NCBI GenBank assembly: GCA_030603365.1 | Contig: JAUVXV010000006.1 | Coordinates: forward strand, 62,001-126,000 | DNA from: Candidatus Heimdallarchaeota archaeon | GTDB taxonomy: Archaea > Asgardarchaeota > Heimdallarchaeia > Heimdallarchaeales > Heimdallarchaeaceae | DNA: 64,000 bases | Reading direction: 5' to 3' | Part shown: piece by piece, positions 37,467-46,731 of the stretch | Layout of the letters: the number at the start of each line of letters is the position of its first letter | How positions within the stretch are numbered: position 1 is the first letter of the stretch | The notes under the pieces: generated by a model | What the model saw: only the letters and a program-made list of their open reading frames with translations | Databases searched by the model: none | Told to the model about the DNA's origin: nothing | Translations under genes and position numbers: made by a program

Positions 37467-37611
37467 GTGTTCTCAGTAAACTTATAGATAAAAAAGCATA
37501 TAAGGAAATGAATCTTTTTGAATTTCTTAATTAGACATCAAGAAAAGGTCAAAAATGGCAAACTAGAATATCATAAATGTTGAAATATAACTATGTGTGT
37601 AGTTAGAATGG

Positions 37612-38013
37612 GTGTTAAGATTGCCAAGGATAAAGAAAGAAAAGCAAAAAAGAATTATTAATAGTTTTAGAAGATATCTTAAAGGTTATGTGAATTTGGA
37701 TTTTACTCATATAAATGAAGAAATTTCTAAAATAAAACTTAAGTTACATATACCTGGATCGAAAATGATTCTTTGCTTAAGATGTGGAGAGATTGGTACT
37801 GATAAACAGATGTTATTAAAACTCGCAAATAATCATTTCCATCTTTGTAAAGAAAGAGACACAATAATTAATGTTCCATGTTCTATATATGTAAGAACTT
37901 CATTTTTAAGGATTGAAAAAGTTTTAACAAACAAAATTAAGTCAGACGAATATCATTTATTAAAACATGAAAATTTGGATGATGATACTGAAATCTGCGT
38001 ATCACATGAATAA
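37612..38013 (+). CDS. Unknown small protein with a possible zinc motif
   Basis: GTG 37612 gives 133 residues. A basic N-terminal helix (KKEKQKRIINSFRRYLKG) is followed by MILCLRCGEIGTDKQ...NNHFHLC, a CxxC...HxxxC arrangement that could bind zinc. No family recognised. Neighbours on both sides are duplicated or decayed genes. Confidence 0.45.
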   Translation: MLRLPRIKKEKQKRIINSFRRYLKGYVNLDFTHINEEISKIKLKLHIPGSKMILCLRCGEIGTDKQMLLKLANNHFHLCKERDTIINVPCSIYVRTSFLRIEKVLTNKIKSDEYHLLKHENLDDDTEICVSHE

Positions 38014-38243
38014 ATAGTTGTGTGAAAAAGAATGAAAATCAAGGAATCATTCAAATAGTTACAAACTAGAAGCGGTGTACAGCTTGATTTTTTTTAGTGA
38101 ATAAATCCATAACTAAGCTTTTGATTTTTTATCATTAACCTCCTTTGAGAAAATTAACTAAGTTTGTATTATTTCTATAACCATTCTTTCTAACTAATTT
38201 TTCGTGTTTGTCATCATTTCTAAAACAACAATTTCTGTTTTGA

Positions 38244-38780
38244 TTACAATGAAGTTTCTAGAAACCATAAATCCTCTTCTAGATCATAGTCACTCATTTT
38301 TCCTGAATGTAGAATATTTTTTGTTGATAATATTCCTAGATGTATCAGATGTTTCTTAAATGTAAAAACTGTTGAATGAGTTATTTTTTCTCTTAAAACT
38401 CTCTCTTCCTCATAGATACTCTTTTCTTCACCCTTTTGATACATTCTCAATACTTCTTCTTTCTTGTTCTTTTGACAGAAAAGATTTATGAACAGATTTG
38501 GTTTATTCTTTACTATTTCTTCTACTAACTCCTTAAAACTCATCTCTTTCCTTTTCTGCTTTTCAAACACTTTCAGTAATTCCATAAACAGCTCATTTTT
38601 GTTATACAATAATTTCAACGTTATAGCTATCTCTGGATACTCTGTCATCAGTGATACTCCCTTCTTTCTACTCATTTCTTTCTTTATCGCTTCCAATTCC
38701 TCTAAACTATCTAATCCTCTAACTGTAAAGTATTCCTTATAATCTAATATGATATACCCTATAGAATTTGATAGAATCAT
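38244..38780 (-). CDS. Truncated paralog of the PD-(D/E)XK protein (C-terminal domain only)
   Basis: A 178-residue protein that is nearly identical to the C-terminal part of the 386-residue protein at 40684-41844 (shared GVSLMTEYPEIAITLK, FKELVEEIVKNKPN, EERVLREKITHSTVFTFKKH). The nuclease half is absent; the first 25 residues are of different origin. It may be a gene-conversion product, a regulatory partner or an inactive remnant. The frame is intact. Confidence 0.65.
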   Translation of the reverse strand: MILSNSIGYIILDYKEYFTVRGLDSLEELEAIKKEMSRKKGVSLMTEYPEIAITLKLLYNKNELFMELLKVFEKQKRKEMSFKELVEEIVKNKPNLFINLFCQKNKKEEVLRMYQKGEEKSIYEEERVLREKITHSTVFTFKKHLIHLGILSTKNILHSGKMSDYDLEEDLWFLETSL

Positions 38781-38840
38781 TGAGTATGTTTAGAAAAATT
38801 AATAATGAGTTTTTAATATATATATTGTAGGTTATTAGAA

Positions 38841-39743
38841 ATGTTTACCAAGAAACAGGTTGATATTGTTAGAAGATTGGAGAATTTTTCGCAGATCTAT
38901 GCTCACTATGCTCTTGAAGGTGAAAAACCAAAAAAAGAGCAATTTGAAGAAGATAATAACTATTTAGCTTTGCTTTTATTTATTAAATATGCTTATGAAA
39001 GGAATATTGATCTTACAAATTATAGAACTTGTGCCTTGGATACATTAGAACAATATAGGAAGAAAATTAACTGGACAAAATCTCTCTATCATAAAGCTGT
39101 GGAAGATATCTGGAAAACTTACCAAGAGATTGCAAAGAAAAAGTATGAAGGATTGAAAGTTAATGAAAAAAATAATCCAATGAATTCTAAAGAAGGGGTA
39201 CTAAATCGTCTCTCAGAAGAATCTATCATAAATTTAACAAAATATGCAAGAAAAAAATTAATTGAACAAAATACTCAAGAAATATATGATTTCATCTGTA
39301 GTATAAGAGGTGTTAAATATAAAATTGCTTCTTTCTATTTACGGGATCTAGCATTTTTCCTTGAAATAGATGAAAATCAAATCAAAGATCTTTACCTCTT
39401 GCAACCTATTGATATATGGTTAGAGAGGGTAGGTAAAATACTTTTTAAGGAATGGAAACCAATTTCATATTCAAAAAAAGTAATTGTTGAAAAACAAAAA
39501 AAAATACTTACTCTTTGTAAACAAGCTGAGGTTTCATCTATTTCTTTCAATCAGGGCACTTGGGAATTTGGAGCAAGAATAGCCAAATCTGAAAGGAAAT
39601 TCGAAAAAGCTCTCAATAATGAAGATTATATGGAAGATCTAGTCAAATATCGAAAGGATGAACTAAGGGACGAAATAACAAGATATGAAGAATGGATGAA
39701 AGATAATGAGAATTATTTAAATTTACTTCAAAAACGAAATTGA
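38841..39743 (+). CDS. HhH-GPD DNA glycosylase-like protein (OGG-like, type IV CBASS ancillary family)
   Basis: A 300-residue protein. The helix-hairpin-helix region is FICSIRGVKYKIASFYLRDL (about 151-170), followed by the catalytic-type Asp in LQPIDIWLERV (Asp191), matching the G/PVD block of OGG/endonuclease III-type glycosylases. FNQGTWEFGARIA (about 237-249) also recalls OGG-like members. The first 120 residues are helical and variable. It lies 7 kb from the QueC/TGT operon and is transcribed alone. Its substrate could be oxidised or modified guanine. Confidence 0.65.
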   Translation: MFTKKQVDIVRRLENFSQIYAHYALEGEKPKKEQFEEDNNYLALLLFIKYAYERNIDLTNYRTCALDTLEQYRKKINWTKSLYHKAVEDIWKTYQEIAKKKYEGLKVNEKNNPMNSKEGVLNRLSEESIINLTKYARKKLIEQNTQEIYDFICSIRGVKYKIASFYLRDLAFFLEIDENQIKDLYLLQPIDIWLERVGKILFKEWKPISYSKKVIVEKQKKILTLCKQAEVSSISFNQGTWEFGARIAKSERKFEKALNNEDYMEDLVKYRKDELRDEITRYEEWMKDNENYLNLLQKRN

Positions 39744-39814
39744 TTACAAATATCTATGAAACAATATGAAGAAAGTGAATGAGCTCTTCAATGTACCGAT
39801 AAATAATTATCTTA

Positions 39815-39955
39815 CAGTTAATTCTGGATTTTCTTCTGTTTTTCCCTGATTTTTCCAATAGTTTAAGCTCTGGATTGGAATGACATAGTTTATACAGATA
39901 TATTCAACCAATTTTTATAAACGAGAAAATTCATACCACAATAAACACATTCTAA
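39815..39955 (-). pseudogene. Decayed HNH-endonuclease fragment
   Basis: Read on the minus strand, CVYCGMNF...YKNWLNISV is followed after a two-base slip by YVIPIQSLNYWKNQGKTEE, which resembles an HNH domain (CxxC, then DHVIP). The Asp-His pair appears to be replaced by Asn-Tyr. No flanking gene remains. It is probably a lost restriction-type nuclease. Confidence 0.4.
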
Positions 39956-40077
39956 GCCATACTACCTAAAAACAGGTATGCCATAATCTTTTCTTGAAGA
40001 ACCTTTGTAGATAATTTCACCTTATAGTCTTTTTCCTTCATATTTATCAAATGGATTCATATCAAAACCATCTTACA

Positions 40078-40653
40078 TCACTCTTTTAATCTTAAATCCT
40101 CTTGTTCCAATTCTTTGTCTTTGAGTAAATCAATTACTCTTATTTTTTCCCCTAAATATCTTTTCCATCCTACGGCTTCTTTAACGAGTTTTGAATGTTC
40201 TTCTTTTTCTATTACACAAGCAATAACAATCTCAAGCGAAGAAATAACATGTCTACTGTCAGTTGGATTTTTAATAATCTCATTTATTATCTTCTTTTTC
40301 TCATAAACATGTTCGTGTCTTAACCTCTGATATAATTCCTTCCCTCTTTTCCCTTCTTCTAAATTCGTTAAATAGCATTCAATTGCTTCAGTTGTCCAAT
40401 ACCTTTGACCTGAATACTTAGTATCTTTTCTAGGACCAGGAGATTCTGTTATTTTCCATATCCACGTGTCAATTATATCATCTATAACCCAATCAATAAT
40501 AATATCTTGAGGTATATTCTTAGCAAGATAGACTATATTTTTAGTTGCTAAGTCAGTAATAAAACACTTCTTAGCTAAATACTCTTCGTATATTTCTTTT
40601 GTTTTATTAAATAATATTTCTTCCTTCTCATTTCTAATTAGATATTGCTTCAT
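40078..40653 (-). CDS. Unknown helical protein
   Basis: The ATG at 40653 (MKQYLIRN) gives 191 residues. Mostly helical and charged, with a Trp-rich central part (IIDWVIDDIIDTWIWKITESPGPRKD) and an acidic C-terminus. No family recognised. It lies between the DNA glycosylase-like gene and the PD-(D/E)XK gene on the same strand as the latter, 18 bases after its stop once the ORF end is taken, so the two may be co-transcribed. Confidence 0.5.
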   Translation of the reverse strand: MKQYLIRNEKEEILFNKTKEIYEEYLAKKCFITDLATKNIVYLAKNIPQDIIIDWVIDDIIDTWIWKITESPGPRKDTKYSGQRYWTTEAIECYLTNLEEGKRGKELYQRLRHEHVYEKKKIINEIIKNPTDSRHVISSLEIVIACVIEKEEHSKLVKEAVGWKRYLGEKIRVIDLLKDKELEQEDLRLKE

Positions 40654-40683
40654 TTTAAGACACACTCTTTATTACTTATTTAC

Positions 40684-41844
40684 TTAAGATAAAATCCACG
40701 AATCTTCATCAGACTTATATTCGATTAGTTTTCCAGAATATATTGTGTTCTCTGTCGATAATATGCCTAGATGTATCAGATGTTTCTTGAACGTGAAAAC
40801 GGTCGAATGAGTTATTTTTTCTCTTAAAACTCTCTCTTCTTCATAGATACTCTTCTCTTCGCCCTTCTGATACATTAGCAGCACTTCTTCTTTCTTATTC
40901 TTTGGACAGAAGAGGCTTATGAACATATTTGGTTTATTCTTTACTATTTCTTCTACTAACTCCTTAAAGCTCATCTCTCTCCTTTTCTGCTTTTCAAATA
41001 CTTTCAGTAATTCCATAAACAGCTCATTTTTGTTATATAGCATTTTCAACGTTATCGCTATTTCTGGATACTCTGTCATCAACGATACTCCCTTCTTTCT
41101 ACTCGTCTCTTTCTTTATCTCTTCTAACTTCTCTAAACTATCTATCTCTTCTAATTGCATGATTTTCTTTAAAACGAACCCTTCATCTGTTATCCTTACC
41201 TCTCCCCCTTGTTCCTTTATCAAACCTATTATTATTGCACCTCTAACTAACTCTGAAGTGTTTTGAATATTGTAATCCTGAAGTTTCTCTTCTACTGTTC
41301 TTTTTTCAACCCAATTCGAATCTATGAACAGTATAGGAGCTAGATAGTTTACTATGTGATTTCTTGTTAAATCTGTTAATCTTTTCTGGGAAGAGACCAT
41401 ATCTTTGCTTAGAATGAATAACTCTCTTCTTGTATCATCTATAAAATGAGCTCTAAATTGTTCTATTGGATCTATCTTCCTTACTTCTTTTTCTGAAACC
41501 AATATTGAACCTATATTCCCTTGTTTTAAAGCTACATCAAATCTAGTCAAAGATTCTTTTTCAGCTGCTAGATAGACGACATTTGAACCCTCTTTGTATG
41601 TTAAAGCTTGTCCTATACCTTTCTGAATATCCTTTGTTCCTTTAGCTTCAATAGCGATTATATCTTCAAACTGATTGAAACCTATCAAATCAGGAATAAA
41701 TCCTTTAATTGTTATATTATGTCTAGGATAGTCTTTAGGATGAAGTTTTGCATAAGCTGGGTGGTTATCTATCCATAACTGATAGTTTGATTCTTCAAAT
41801 AAGAAATCGAATGTTCGTTTAACTACTTCTACTTCTTCCATCAC
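40684..41844 (-). CDS. PD-(D/E)XK-family restriction-like nuclease
   Basis: A 386-residue protein. The N-terminal core is GFIPDLIGFNQFEDIIAIEAKGTKDIQKGIGQAL, with Asp52, Glu66, Lys68 and Gln79 in the D...ExK...Q order of PD-(D/E)XK nucleases. The C-terminal half (about 215-386) is a helical module shared with the truncated copy at 38244 and the pseudogene at 36424. It is a likely stand-alone restriction or nucleic-acid-processing enzyme. Three copies of the module within 5.4 kb show recent duplication. Confidence 0.7.
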   Translation of the reverse strand: MMEEVEVVKRTFDFLFEESNYQLWIDNHPAYAKLHPKDYPRHNITIKGFIPDLIGFNQFEDIIAIEAKGTKDIQKGIGQALTYKEGSNVVYLAAEKESLTRFDVALKQGNIGSILVSEKEVRKIDPIEQFRAHFIDDTRRELFILSKDMVSSQKRLTDLTRNHIVNYLAPILFIDSNWVEKRTVEEKLQDYNIQNTSELVRGAIIIGLIKEQGGEVRITDEGFVLKKIMQLEEIDSLEKLEEIKKETSRKKGVSLMTEYPEIAITLKMLYNKNELFMELLKVFEKQKRREMSFKELVEEIVKNKPNMFISLFCPKNKKEEVLLMYQKGEEKSIYEEERVLREKITHSTVFTFKKHLIHLGILSTENTIYSGKLIEYKSDEDSWILS

Positions 41845-41954
41845 GAATGATAAAAGCAGGCTAATATAAATAATTCTGAAATTGATTGAGAATGGTAATT
41901 TCTTTCATGAAAATTACAATTTTTATTAAAAATTAAATAGTTTAAATAATTGTT

Positions 41955-42059
41955 ATGAATCACACACTCGTGACTCAGGAAAATTTGTTTCAAGAAGTAA
42001 TTTATAAAATAAAACCTTCAGAAGCTGAAAGAGAAAAAACCAGAGGTCACGCAACTTAA
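41955..42059 (+). pseudogene. Possible N-terminal remnant of an archaeal CCA-adding enzyme
   Basis: A 34-codon frame (MNHTLVTQENLFQEVIYKIKPSEAEREKTRG...) ends in TAA. The block VIYKIKPSEAEREK resembles the start of class I archaeal CCA-adding enzymes (IKPSxxER). The nucleotidyltransferase core is missing. It is a suggestion from a short match. Confidence 0.35.
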
Positions 42060-42078
42060 AGATAATGGAGATTATATC

Positions 42079-42957
42079 ATGCAAAATGGACCGAAATGGG
42101 ATCATTACAATATTAGTATTGATTCTAATACAAAAACGAAGAGAATTTCTAGTAGAAAAGAGAAGATTTTAGGATTAGAATTTTTTAGAAGTGATTTAGA
42201 AGAGATTCAAGATTTGAAATTATTACAACATGGTGGAATTTATCTATTAATAAATGTTGATTTTTCAAGTGAAACTAAATACCAGATGTATATAGGTGAA
42301 TGCAGTAGTCTTATGAAAAGAATAAAACAGCATAACTCAAATAAGGCTTTCTGGAATAGAGGGCTTATTTTTACAAAAGATGATGATACCTTAGACAGAG
42401 GTGAAAATAGATATCTTGAAACAAAATTATTTGAATTTCTGAATGAACTTGATAGATTTCAATTTGTGAATAAAATAGATCCTAGTGAAGAACCTAAAGA
42501 TTCGATCATACGCGAGATTTGTGACAGTTATTTAGAAAGTATTGAGGTAATTCTACATTTGTTCAACTATATTGAACCTGCTGATTTTGAAGACACGGAA
42601 AGCAAAACTAATCAAAATGAGAATTACATAGAAATCCAACTAGGTGCTTCCAAAAGTGGAAAAACTCCTAGATGGAAAAGGTATAACTTAATTCCTTTAA
42701 ATACAGAAATAAGAAAATTCTTTCCGAAATATAAAGAGGATTTCATATTTGAAACAGATATTGGAGAGATTTCCTCTTATGTTACAAGTAGATCAGGTAA
42801 ATCAGATTATGACCCTGAAGTTGAAGGAAAATACATTGCAAAAGGAATATTCGAATGGTATAGGGAACATGAAGAATTAGAACCAGGAGATTTCTTAATT
42901 ATCAAGGAATTAATACCAAAAAAACGCTACCACTTGAGTTGTAGAAAGAACAAATAA
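42079..42957 (+). CDS. GIY-YIG nuclease-like protein
   Basis: A 292-residue protein. HGGIYLLINVDF, MYIGECSSLMKRIKQHN and RYLETKLFEFLN match the GIY, YIG and E motifs of GIY-YIG nucleases. Here the GIY motif is in GGIYLL and YIG in MYIGEC. A second domain from about residue 185 (SKSGKTPRWKRYNLIP) resembles DUF4357, which often follows GIY-YIG in restriction-like proteins. It is a lone gene in the island and starts 19 bases after a gene remnant. Confidence 0.75.
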   Translation: MQNGPKWDHYNISIDSNTKTKRISSRKEKILGLEFFRSDLEEIQDLKLLQHGGIYLLINVDFSSETKYQMYIGECSSLMKRIKQHNSNKAFWNRGLIFTKDDDTLDRGENRYLETKLFEFLNELDRFQFVNKIDPSEEPKDSIIREICDSYLESIEVILHLFNYIEPADFEDTESKTNQNENYIEIQLGASKSGKTPRWKRYNLIPLNTEIRKFFPKYKEDFIFETDIGEISSYVTSRSGKSDYDPEVEGKYIAKGIFEWYREHEELEPGDFLIIKELIPKKRYHLSCRKNK

Positions 42958-43067
42958 TACATTGAGTTAAGAAAAACATATTATGCAAGATAATTTTCAA
43001 TTAATGTCATGATCTTGCATATCTGGATTTCCCTTTATATGAGCTGAAGAACAAAAGAGATGATATT

Positions 43068-43781
43068 ATGGATTTCTCAAAGATATTTAATGACCGTAAA
43101 GATGTAGAATACCTTTATGATTTAGAAGAATTATATATTCTTGCTCTTAAAATATTCAAGCAGTACGAAAATGAATTTTCGAAACCAGTATGTATTATTA
43201 TTAAAGCCAAAGAATCTCAGTTATTTAAACTCAGTAGAATGATACATTCACTTTTTCTTATCAAGAAACAAATTAGTTTAGAAACTTTACTTCCTGTCGA
43301 TTCTATTGGTTCTCTTTCTAATTTTTCTATTGCTGATGAAGAAGGAAAATATGATTATTTGCTCTGTAACATTTCGATTATGTTAGATATTATTTTACTA
43401 GTTGAACTTTCTAAAGACATTCTTCAAGTAGTTATAGAAGCTATGTTGAAGAAACTGTATGAGAAGAATTGCTCAATAATAAATTATGTAACAACTGAAA
43501 GCGAATTAGAGGATAAATTAAGATTCTTTAGAAAAACTGGTTATCAAGTAGAAATTTTTGATACAAATGAAATCAAGGAATATACCAGGGATAAGTACCA
43601 GTCAATTTTACAAGATTTACAGTTTACTCTTACTATACTTACATGGAGAGAAATGATTGAAAACAGTGAAAATCCTAACTACATCAAGGAAATAGCAATG
43701 AAAAGTATAAACATCTTAGACTTAGGATTTACTCTGGAGCAGATAAATTTTGACGAACTATTAGAAAGCAATAAAATCTAG
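43068..43781 (+). CDS. Unknown protein
   Basis: A 237-residue acidic protein with alternating helices and strands. No recognised motif, no signal peptide. The block YDYLLCNISIMLDIILLVELSKDIL looks like the core of an alpha/beta domain, and GYQVEIFDTNEIKEY a later strand. It lies between the GIY-YIG gene and an HTH-like gene that is on the other strand. Confidence 0.45.
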   Translation: MDFSKIFNDRKDVEYLYDLEELYILALKIFKQYENEFSKPVCIIIKAKESQLFKLSRMIHSLFLIKKQISLETLLPVDSIGSLSNFSIADEEGKYDYLLCNISIMLDIILLVELSKDILQVVIEAMLKKLYEKNCSIINYVTTESELEDKLRFFRKTGYQVEIFDTNEIKEYTRDKYQSILQDLQFTLTILTWREMIENSENPNYIKEIAMKSINILDLGFTLEQINFDELLESNKI

Positions 43782-43821
43782 GAATATTGTAAGAAACGTA
43801 AGAAATTTGCTTTTTTTCGTT

Positions 43822-44262
43822 TCAAAATCGAATACAAAAACTGTTGAATGAGATATCATCCCCTATCCTCTGATCATAGTAACCATAATGCTTACATCTA
43901 TCTACTAGTTCATACTGTATCATTCTGTTCCTATTTGGGAAAGCTTGAACAGCTTCAAGGAAAGGTCTGAGTAATAATCCTCTCTCCATCATCTCATCTA
44001 TGAACTCATTTGCTACATATACTAAAGATTCTGAAGGATTCTGATAGTCTCCTTTGATAAGTATCTTTGATTGCTCCTGGTTCTTCTCTTCTAATAGTCC
44101 AAAATGGTCTAGTATTCCTACCATTCCCTTAATATCTGCTTTCTGTCTTTTGTGACCTAGTTTGAGTAATTTTTGAGATATCAACTCTGTTTCAGAACTT
44201 TGTTCTTTCAGTATTATTTCTAATACTTTGTGTGAGGAAGTTCGATGAATGAAATTGACCAT
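43822..44262 (-). CDS. Unknown protein, probable HTH-type
   Basis: A 146-residue protein. SSHKVLEIILKEQSSETELISQKLLKLGHKRQKADIKGMVGILDHFGLLEE (about residues 9-58) has the helical periodicity of a winged-helix DNA-binding domain. The C-terminal half has many aromatic and Arg residues. It is divergent from the RNase III gene and could regulate it; this is an inference. Confidence 0.5.
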   Translation of the reverse strand: MVNFIHRTSSHKVLEIILKEQSSETELISQKLLKLGHKRQKADIKGMVGILDHFGLLEEKNQEQSKILIKGDYQNPSESLVYVANEFIDEMMERGLLLRPFLEAVQAFPNRNRMIQYELVDRCKHYGYYDQRIGDDISFNSFCIRF

Positions 44263-44350
44263 ATAGCTTTACTTTCACTGTGTAACTTATAATTATGTTT
44301 TGCAAAAAGATAAATAGTATAGCAATAAATTTCTCTGGTTGGTGTTATAA

Positions 44351-45442
44351 GTGAAAAGAGAAGATATAGTAAAATACTTTAAACTTGAAAATAATGAAGA
44401 CCTTTTTGAAATCGCAATTAAGCCCCCTTCATGCGGAGGTGGGAGTGAGTTTGATAATCTTGCCTTAGAAGGAGATAGAGTATTAGACCAAGCTTTTGAA
44501 TCTATCTTGAATTCTATGGAAATATTAACCAAAGGAGATAAAGCCAGATATAGAGCTAGTTTTCATAATAGCATCACATTGAGTAATATTGGTAGAACCC
44601 TAGGATTTGATCGCATGTTATCCCCTTTAGATTCCACTTATGTTATCCAGATAAAAGATTTAAAAGAAATGGTTGAAGCACTGTTAGGGGCAAGTTTTCG
44701 AATTAATGGACTTGATTCTTGTATATCTATTGTTAAAAATATATTTGATTTAGCTTTGAAACACAATCTTCTGATAGAAAATTTCAAAGGACTGTTGTTA
44801 CAATTTAATGATCAACAATCGAATTTCACTGATATTGTGATACATGATCCAGTAAGAGTGGGTGGAGAAGATCATGCACTATTATTCAAAGCAACAATAA
44901 GTGGAAAGTTCAAGGGGATTAAATATGAAATTGAGAGTTCAGAAAAACGAACTAAGGGAGGAGCAGAACAAGATGCTGCAAGGAAATATCTAGAATTAGA
45001 ATTTGGAAGTTTACAAGGATCAATCAGTCTTCCTGAAACAGAGCAACCTGTGAAAGTTCAAAAAAGTGTAGTTCAATCTCTTTCTGTAAGAGAGATTTTA
45101 TTCTCAAAAACAGATCTACAACTGAAAGATAAAATTGAACTTGATACTGTGAAAGGTGAGTTACTTACGGAGTATTTTTGGCGTAAAGCTAAGAAAAATC
45201 CGTATGGAGCTTTAATGTTGTTGAACGCTCATCTTCCTGAGATTAAAGGAGCAGCTTGGTATGCAACTATAGACTGTAGAGAACTTTGTCTCTATAATAT
45301 TGAAATAGATGGAGAGAGTTATTTTGAGATTGGATTAGGGCTATCAAAATCCAAAGCAAGAAAACAAGCTGCTCAGAAAATTATTAATTCAAGTCAACTA
45401 GCTTTCTGGTTACAAAAGAATCATGAAAATACGATAATATGA
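44351..45442 (+). CDS. RNase III-like protein with two dsRNA-binding domains
   Basis: GTG 44351 gives 363 residues. An RNase III domain fills about 1-135: FDNLALEGDRVLD (residues 34-46) and EMVEALLGA (106-114) align with the family signature and second acidic block. Asp42, Glu106 and Glu109 are retained in metal-binding positions, but the Glu of the signature (E. coli Glu41) appears as Ala38. Two dsRNA-binding domains follow (about 140-215, ending KGGAEQDAARKYLE, and about 265-350, ending SKARKQAAQKI). Archaea usually lack RNase III. Processing may be weak or altered; RNA binding is likely intact. Confidence 0.8.
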   Translation: MKREDIVKYFKLENNEDLFEIAIKPPSCGGGSEFDNLALEGDRVLDQAFESILNSMEILTKGDKARYRASFHNSITLSNIGRTLGFDRMLSPLDSTYVIQIKDLKEMVEALLGASFRINGLDSCISIVKNIFDLALKHNLLIENFKGLLLQFNDQQSNFTDIVIHDPVRVGGEDHALLFKATISGKFKGIKYEIESSEKRTKGGAEQDAARKYLELEFGSLQGSISLPETEQPVKVQKSVVQSLSVREILFSKTDLQLKDKIELDTVKGELLTEYFWRKAKKNPYGALMLLNAHLPEIKGAAWYATIDCRELCLYNIEIDGESYFEIGLGLSKSKARKQAAQKIINSSQLAFWLQKNHENTII

Positions 45443-45543
45443 TCTAACAATAGCTTTTCAGGACAAATGTTAGCATTCAATTTAAATATACACTTAAATA
45501 ATCTTATAAAATCTCTTAGAACAATAAAAAGAAGGTAGAGAGT

Positions 45544-45984
45544 TTGAACAATAAAGAAACAGAAGAACCAATTCTTCTTAACGAAGAAGAGATGAACAAA
45601 ATTGAAGTACTTTGTTTAGAGTTGAAATATCAGTTAAAGATCTTAAAAGAGATGATAGTGTCTTCCAATGAGAAGAAGAAGAAAATCTCACTATATGAAC
45701 CTCAGACTTCTCACCTTACTGAACTTACATCACTTGTTTATCCATTGATTAAAAACGAAGTGGAAATAATAGAAACATTACAGCAAATTAGAGGAAACAT
45801 TTCAGCTTTGAAACAGCATTTTAACATGTTTATTCCAATCTTTGGGTCTACTTCTATCTTTTTGAATAGAAGAAAGATTATTTCAAACTATAATCAATTT
45901 ATTGACGAAATAGCAGAAAAAACTATAATTCTAATAAATAAATCACTAGATATTCTGATAAACAGATTTAGCTTAGAGACATAA
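45544..45984 (+). CDS. Unknown coiled protein
   Basis: TTG 45544 gives 146 residues, with no better start in the frame. Helical throughout, with long charged helices (KIEVLCLELKYQLKILKEMI) and a small hydrophobic centre (FIPIFGSTSIF). No recognised family. It lies between the RNase III gene and the SLOG gene on the same strand; spacing (about 100 bases) suggests independent expression. Confidence 0.45.
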   Translation: MNNKETEEPILLNEEEMNKIEVLCLELKYQLKILKEMIVSSNEKKKKISLYEPQTSHLTELTSLVYPLIKNEVEIIETLQQIRGNISALKQHFNMFIPIFGSTSIFLNRRKIISNYNQFIDEIAEKTIILINKSLDILINRFSLET

Positions 45985-46086
45985 TTAATTGCTGGTTTTT
46001 TATTGAATTAAATAGAGAAAATTATCGAGAAAATAGTTAGTAAGAAACCATATAACAAGTATGTATCTATATAGAGTAGAGGAAAT

Positions 46087-46638
46087 ATGAAAACTTTAGT
46101 TGCAATAATTGGAGACTCAAATATCTCTCAAGAATCAATCAAATATAAATTATCTTATAGATTAGGAAGATTATTGGTGGATAATAAGTATGTAATAATT
46201 ACAGGAGGTCGAGGGGGAGTTATGAAAGCTGCAAGAAAAGGAGGAAGAAGTTCACATAATTATAAAATTGGATCAATAATCGACATTTTACCTTATTTTG
46301 ATCCAAACAAGGGTGATTCCAGCAGTGATTTAATCATATCTACAGGTCTGGATATATTTAGAAACACAATAGTGGCAAATAGTTATGCAGTAATAGCAAT
46401 AGGTGGTGGAGCAGGAACATTATCTGAAATTGCTTACGCATGGCAATTAAAACGAATGATAATTGCATATAAGGTAGAAGGTTGGAGTGGTAAACTTGCT
46501 AATACTAAAATCGACGAGAGAAAAAGAATTGACTGGGAAGGAGATAAAGTGTTTGGTGTTGAAACCGCTGAGGAAACACTATCTATTTTACTTAATTACA
46601 AAGGATATTATCTGAAATGGCATAAACGTATATCATGA
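46087..46638 (+). CDS. SLOG/LOG-family protein (TIGR00725-like)
   Basis: A 183-residue Rossmann protein. IITGGRGGVMKAARKGG (about 38-55) and AIGGGAGTLSEIAYA (about 102-116) are the nucleotide-binding motifs of the SLOG superfamily, the latter a PGGxGTxxE-type active-site motif. Members cleave or bind nucleoside monophosphates or related ligands (cytokinin riboside phosphoribohydrolases are the best known), and SLOG domains also work as sensors in defence systems. Exact ligand unknown. It is a lone gene. Confidence 0.8.
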   Translation: MKTLVAIIGDSNISQESIKYKLSYRLGRLLVDNKYVIITGGRGGVMKAARKGGRSSHNYKIGSIIDILPYFDPNKGDSSSDLIISTGLDIFRNTIVANSYAVIAIGGGAGTLSEIAYAWQLKRMIIAYKVEGWSGKLANTKIDERKRIDWEGDKVFGVETAEETLSILLNYKGYYLKWHKRIS

Positions 46639-46731
46639 TATTTTTAGAAATATTTAGTAATTAAAAATCTGTTGTGTTTAAAATTGAAAAAAAAATAAGT
46701 AAAAGGAATAGTAAGCTAGTTCTTGCAATTC

